From: JBAWZR01 sp037142915
Lineage (GTDB): Bacteria > Patescibacteriota > Minisyncoccia > Moranbacterales > UBA1568
Direction: 5' to 3'
Assembly: GCA_037142915.1 (NCBI GenBank)
Contig: JBAWZR010000046.1
Span: 1 to 8,557 of the forward strand
DNA length: 8,557 nt
Made by a program: the position numbers and the translations under genes. The notes beneath the pieces are model-generated. The model had not been told where the DNA came from and made no database searches. It saw nothing but the letters and a program-made list of their open reading frames with translations. Below, one piece after another: positions 5,554-8,557 of this stretch. Position 1 is the stretch's first letter. Each line of letters begins with the position of its first letter.

Positions 5554-6834
5554 ATGAAACAAACATTAAAATTCCCCGATGGATTCCTCTGGGGTGCAGC
5601 CACCTCCTCACATCAGGTCGAGGGCGGCAACCACAATAACTGGTCAGAATGGGAACTCCAAAACGCCGAACGACTCGCCCATGAATCCGAAGCTGCTTTC
5701 AAACACAATCCTCATTGGAAAAACTTTCAGAGCGAAACAACAAGTCCTACTAACTATATCTCCGGCATCGCCTGTGATCATTACCATCGATACGAAGAGG
5801 ACTTTGATCTCGCCCAATCCCTCGGTCACAATGCTCACCGATTCTCCATCGAGTGGTCGCGCATCGAGCCCGAGGAAGGCGTCTTCAACGAACAGGCCAT
5901 CGAACACTATCGACGCGTCTTACTCGCCCTCAAAGCCCGTAACATTACACCATTCGTCACGCTCTGGCATTGGACGCACCCTATCTGGCTCGAGGCCAAG
6001 GGTGGCTTCAAAAGCAAACAATTCCCATTTTATTTCCAACGCTACACCCAGAAAATCGTCGAGGCACTCGGTGATGAAGTTGTCTTTTGGATCACCATCA
6101 ATGAACCTGGCGTCGTCGCTACTCATGCCTATTGGAAGGGGTTTTGGCCGCCACAGGAAAAAAGTTTCTTCGCCTGCGTCTCCGCTCTCCGTATACTCAT
6201 CGAAGCGCACCGGCAAGCTTACGCTACCATCAAAAAAATCTCGCCACACGCCAAGGTCGGCATCGCCACGCATCAAGTCGCTTTCCAAATCGCCCGTCCG
6301 ACACTCTACAATAAATTTTTACAACGAATCGCCCACTCCTTCTGGAATCGCTGGTTCCTCAATTGTATCGCGCGATATCAGGATTTCATCGGACTCAACT
6401 TCTATGGTAGAAATATTATCGACAATGGTTTTTACAAAAACCCTAATGAGCAACAGACTGATCTTGGTTGGGAATTCTCTCCCGAGTCCCTCTATCAAGC
6501 CCTCGTCGAATTGAAACCCTACAACAAACCGATCTATATAACCGAGAACGGCCTCGCCGATGCCTCTGATGAATTGAGACAACAATTCATCCCGCTCGCC
6601 CTCACCGCCGTCCACCAAGCCATCTCTGATGGTACTGATGTGCGCGGCTATCTCTACTGGTCGCTCCTCGATAACTTCGAATGGGACAAAGGTTTCTGGC
6701 CACGCTTCGGCCTCATTACTATTGATTACCAAACCCAAAAACGCACCCCCCGAGAGAGCGCGTATCAGTATGCGAAAATTTGTCGGGAAAATGCGCTCGA
6801 GATTACATCCGATCCGGAGCCGACACCCCGATAA
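5554..6834 (+). CDS. GH1 family beta-glycosidase
   Basis: This is a glycoside hydrolase family 1 retaining enzyme, probably cleaving beta-glucosides or beta-galactosides in the cytoplasm; no signal peptide is present. The N-terminal signature FPDGFLWGAATSSHQVEG (7-24) contains the sugar-contacting Gln21. Further landmarks are HRFSIEWSRIEP (95-106), TLWHWTHPIW with His139 (136-145), the acid/base Glu184 in TINEP, LNFYGRN with Tyr284 (281-287), the nucleophile Glu331 in ITENG, and WSLLDNFEWDKGF (369-381) with Glu376/Trp377. All catalytic residues are intact. At 426 residues it is slightly shorter than usual. The frame is open upstream into recG, but homology begins at the ATG chosen. No Shine-Dalgarno is visible; a TAAAAT box (5528-5533) has no good -35, so transcription may continue from recG. 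Its last 32 bp overlap the convergent argS. The exact sugar specificity cannot be read from sequence. Confidence 0.95.
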   Translation: MKQTLKFPDGFLWGAATSSHQVEGGNHNNWSEWELQNAERLAHESEAAFKHNPHWKNFQSETTSPTNYISGIACDHYHRYEEDFDLAQSLGHNAHRFSIEWSRIEPEEGVFNEQAIEHYRRVLLALKARNITPFVTLWHWTHPIWLEAKGGFKSKQFPFYFQRYTQKIVEALGDEVVFWITINEPGVVATHAYWKGFWPPQEKSFFACVSALRILIEAHRQAYATIKKISPHAKVGIATHQVAFQIARPTLYNKFLQRIAHSFWNRWFLNCIARYQDFIGLNFYGRNIIDNGFYKNPNEQQTDLGWEFSPESLYQALVELKPYNKPIYITENGLADASDELRQQFIPLALTAVHQAISDGTDVRGYLYWSLLDNFEWDKGFWPRFGLITIDYQTQKRTPRESAYQYAKICRENALEITSDPEPTPR

Positions 6835-8542
6835 GGCGGAGTGTTTCGGCGAGGACGATTTGGGTTGCTCGGACGAGGGCGAGTCGCGATTGCGTGAGCT
6901 CCGGTTGCTCTACATCGATCACCCGACACTCGGCATAAAACGAATGAAATCGATCCGCCACCCGAAGAGCATAGTGCGGGAGCTTGTGCACCTGATAATC
7001 CTCGGCGATTTCTGCCACCAATTTTGGAAATTGCATCAACTCGCGGATGAGGTCAAGTTCTTTGGATTCGGAAATTTTCAAACCTACTTTTTGCAAATCA
7101 TCAACAGGTATTCCTTGTTCTTGCGCCTTCGCAAGAATACTCGCAATCCGCGCATAGGCATACTGTGCATACGGTCCAGTCGAACCATCCAAACGAACCG
7201 ATTCATCCATATCGAATTCGATCTTGCTGGTGGAAGAATACTTCAGCATCGCGAACCGGATAGCTCCTAGAGCAATCATCGACACATTTGGTGCCTCCGG
7301 AAATTGTTTTGATACTTTTTGAGTTACTTCCTCGATGAGCACTCGCGCCTGAATGATATTCCCTTTGCGTGACGACATACTTTCACCACCCTTCAATGAA
7401 ACGAAATCATATTCGATATGTTGCATATTCCGCGTAAACCCGTACAGCTCCAAAATTTTGAACAATTGTTTCAAATAGAGCATTTGGCGGATATCTATTA
7501 CATAAATGCTTCGATCGATACCGAATTCCTCAAATTTTTTTTTGGCCAAGGGAATGTCCTTCAATCCATACAAAATCCCGCCATCACGCCGCATCAATAC
7601 CAAGACACCTAAATTGTACGCTTCTAAATTCGCAATAATCGCACCATCACTTTTTTCAACGATGCCTTTTTCCAACAGTTCCGGCAATAACGATCGCCCA
7701 TCCCGCTCTTCGACACTCTCATAGAAAAGTACATCAAATGAAACTCCGAACATCGTATAAATACGGTTGAATTCATCCAGTGACCATTGTTTTGTTTTTT
7801 CCCACAGAGCGACCAATTCCGGATCACCCTCATCAAACCGCCTCTGTACGGCCTTGAAATCCTCTTCATACTCGGGCTGTTCCGCAATTGCTTGGGATGC
7901 TTCGGTATAGACTTTTCCGAGAAATTCCGCTTTATTTTCGATAGCATCCAAATTATCTTGACTGTGAAATTTTTGCAACCCCCAAAGGCATTTGGCGATA
8001 TGCGTTCCGGTATCGCCAAAGTAATTCGCCGAGAGCGTTTGGTAACCGGATTTTCGCAATACATTCACGATCGAGCTCCCAATAAATACATTGCGTAGAT
8101 GCCCAATGTGGAATTCTTTATGCGTGTTCGGTTGCGAATATTCCACCATCACTTTTTCTTTCTTCTCTTCGCCTTGACCATATTGCTCACCCTGCGACAA
8201 AATCTCTTTCACCCTCGACTGCAAGAAGTTTTGCGAGAGGTAAAAATTGATATACCCGGGTCTGACAACTTCTATTTTCTCGATATCTGTATTATTTTTG
8301 TCATCACCGGATTTGAGAATTGTTTCTTTGATCATCTCTGCGATTTCCATCGGGCTTTTGCCGACCTGCTTGACCAGGGCCATGGCGATATTGGTCGTAT
8401 AATCGCCAAACTCGCTCGACTTCGGTGTCGTCACCTCTATTTTCACGCCCTCAAAAACCGGCCACCCACCATCGGATTGGAGACTTTTTAGTGCTTGCTG
8501 GAGTTGTTCCTCGAGAATTTTCTGCATAGTTTTTTCATTCAT
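6803..8542 (-). CDS. argS: Arginyl-tRNA synthetase
   Basis: This class I aminoacyl-tRNA synthetase charges tRNA-Arg with arginine in the cytoplasm. The complete 579-residue product begins with the additional N-terminal domain that binds the tRNA (about 1-115; FGDYTTNIAM, VVRPGYINFYLS). The catalytic domain carries SQPNTHKEFHIGHLRN (136-151) with HIGH at 145-148 and NYFGDTGTHIAK (173-184). The second signature, MSSRKGN (389-395), replaces the canonical KMSKS. The C-terminal DALR anticodon-binding domain begins near TGPYAQYAYARI (455-466) and ends in IGVSAPDRM, the typical ArgRS tail. The ATG at 8542 is chosen because AAGGAG precedes it, although only 2 nt separate them; Met6 would be 17 nt away. 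The start sits in TAATG, so an upstream gene may end here with translational coupling. The 3' end overlaps the GH1 gene by 32 bp. Confidence 0.97.
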   Translation of the reverse strand: MNEKTMQKILEEQLQQALKSLQSDGGWPVFEGVKIEVTTPKSSEFGDYTTNIAMALVKQVGKSPMEIAEMIKETILKSGDDKNNTDIEKIEVVRPGYINFYLSQNFLQSRVKEILSQGEQYGQGEEKKEKVMVEYSQPNTHKEFHIGHLRNVFIGSSIVNVLRKSGYQTLSANYFGDTGTHIAKCLWGLQKFHSQDNLDAIENKAEFLGKVYTEASQAIAEQPEYEEDFKAVQRRFDEGDPELVALWEKTKQWSLDEFNRIYTMFGVSFDVLFYESVEERDGRSLLPELLEKGIVEKSDGAIIANLEAYNLGVLVLMRRDGGILYGLKDIPLAKKKFEEFGIDRSIYVIDIRQMLYLKQLFKILELYGFTRNMQHIEYDFVSLKGGESMSSRKGNIIQARVLIEEVTQKVSKQFPEAPNVSMIALGAIRFAMLKYSSTSKIEFDMDESVRLDGSTGPYAQYAYARIASILAKAQEQGIPVDDLQKVGLKISESKELDLIRELMQFPKLVAEIAEDYQVHKLPHYALRVADRFHSFYAECRVIDVEQPELTQSRLALVRATQIVLAETLRLIGVSAPDRM

Positions 8543-8544
8543 TA

Positions 8545-8550
8545 CTCCTT
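8545..8550 (-). promoter_or_regulatory. Ribosome binding site of argS
   Basis: AAGGAG is separated from the ATG by only TA, a shorter gap than usual. Its last G and the following TAA could also be the end of an upstream reading frame (codons TTG AAG GAG TAA), giving a TAATG junction. Confidence 0.6.
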
Positions 8551-8557
8551 CAATGTA

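Noticed and set aside
5579..6514. 311-codon plus-strand frame inside the GH1 gene
   Set aside because: It is Ser/Pro/Arg-rich with no motifs, and overlaps fully a GH1 frame with intact catalytic residues.
6629..7270. 213-codon plus-strand frame spanning the GH1/argS junction
   Set aside because: No motifs or Shine-Dalgarno; it is a shadow of GH1 and of argS on the opposite strand.

Overview
The window carries six protein genes and looks like ordinary chromosome from a bacterium using the standard code: TGA, TAG and TAA all end genes, and no gene reads TGA as an amino acid. The likely source is a Patescibacteria/CPR (Parcubacteria-like) lineage. The grounds are the TATACT-type (often extended) -10 boxes, Shine-Dalgarno sites present on only some genes, an ArgRS with the PNTHKEFHIGHLRN-style signature, and single housekeeping genes scattered in no large operons. 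This is an inference from style, not a database result.

Layout, left to right. (a) Positions 1-1291, minus strand: a two-gene unit for exported proteins. The upstream gene makes a 311-residue secreted protein with an Ig-like beta-sandwich and a calcium-loop-like motif. The downstream gene runs off the left edge and encodes the N-terminus of an exported protein resembling an alpha/beta hydrolase; it is open at the edge and easy to miss. (b) Positions 1292-1486: a strong promoter, a purine-rich leader with a 14-codon ORF, and an A-tract/hairpin/T-tract just before the 311-residue gene. This is either a long regulated leader or a small RNA of about 90 nt. (c) Positions 1487-2740, minus: an orphan MacB/FtsX-type ABC permease that appears to be transcribed leaderless or nearly so. 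(d) Positions 2863-3279, plus: an AT-richer gene for an unrecognised 138-residue protein, divergent from the permease, with a perfect 22-bp palindrome inside its first codons and a good intrinsic terminator after it. (e) Positions 3378-6834, plus: recG followed after 49 bp by a GH1 beta-glycosidase. recG holds an in-frame palindromic insert. (f) Positions 6803-8542, minus: argS, whose 3' end overlaps the GH1 gene by 32 bp.

The genes do not form one pathway. RecG (fork repair) and ArgRS (translation) are housekeeping; the GH1 enzyme is cytoplasmic sugar metabolism; the permease and the two exported proteins act at or beyond the cell envelope. No CRISPR array, tRNA, rRNA, transposase or recognisable defence system was seen. 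The best leads are the palindrome inserted in recG, the 22-bp palindrome in the 138-residue gene, the leader/hairpin at 1323-1449, and the paired exported proteins at the left edge. Across the window the plus strand carries more C than G in sampled segments on genes of both orientations, pointing to a strand-level mutational bias.
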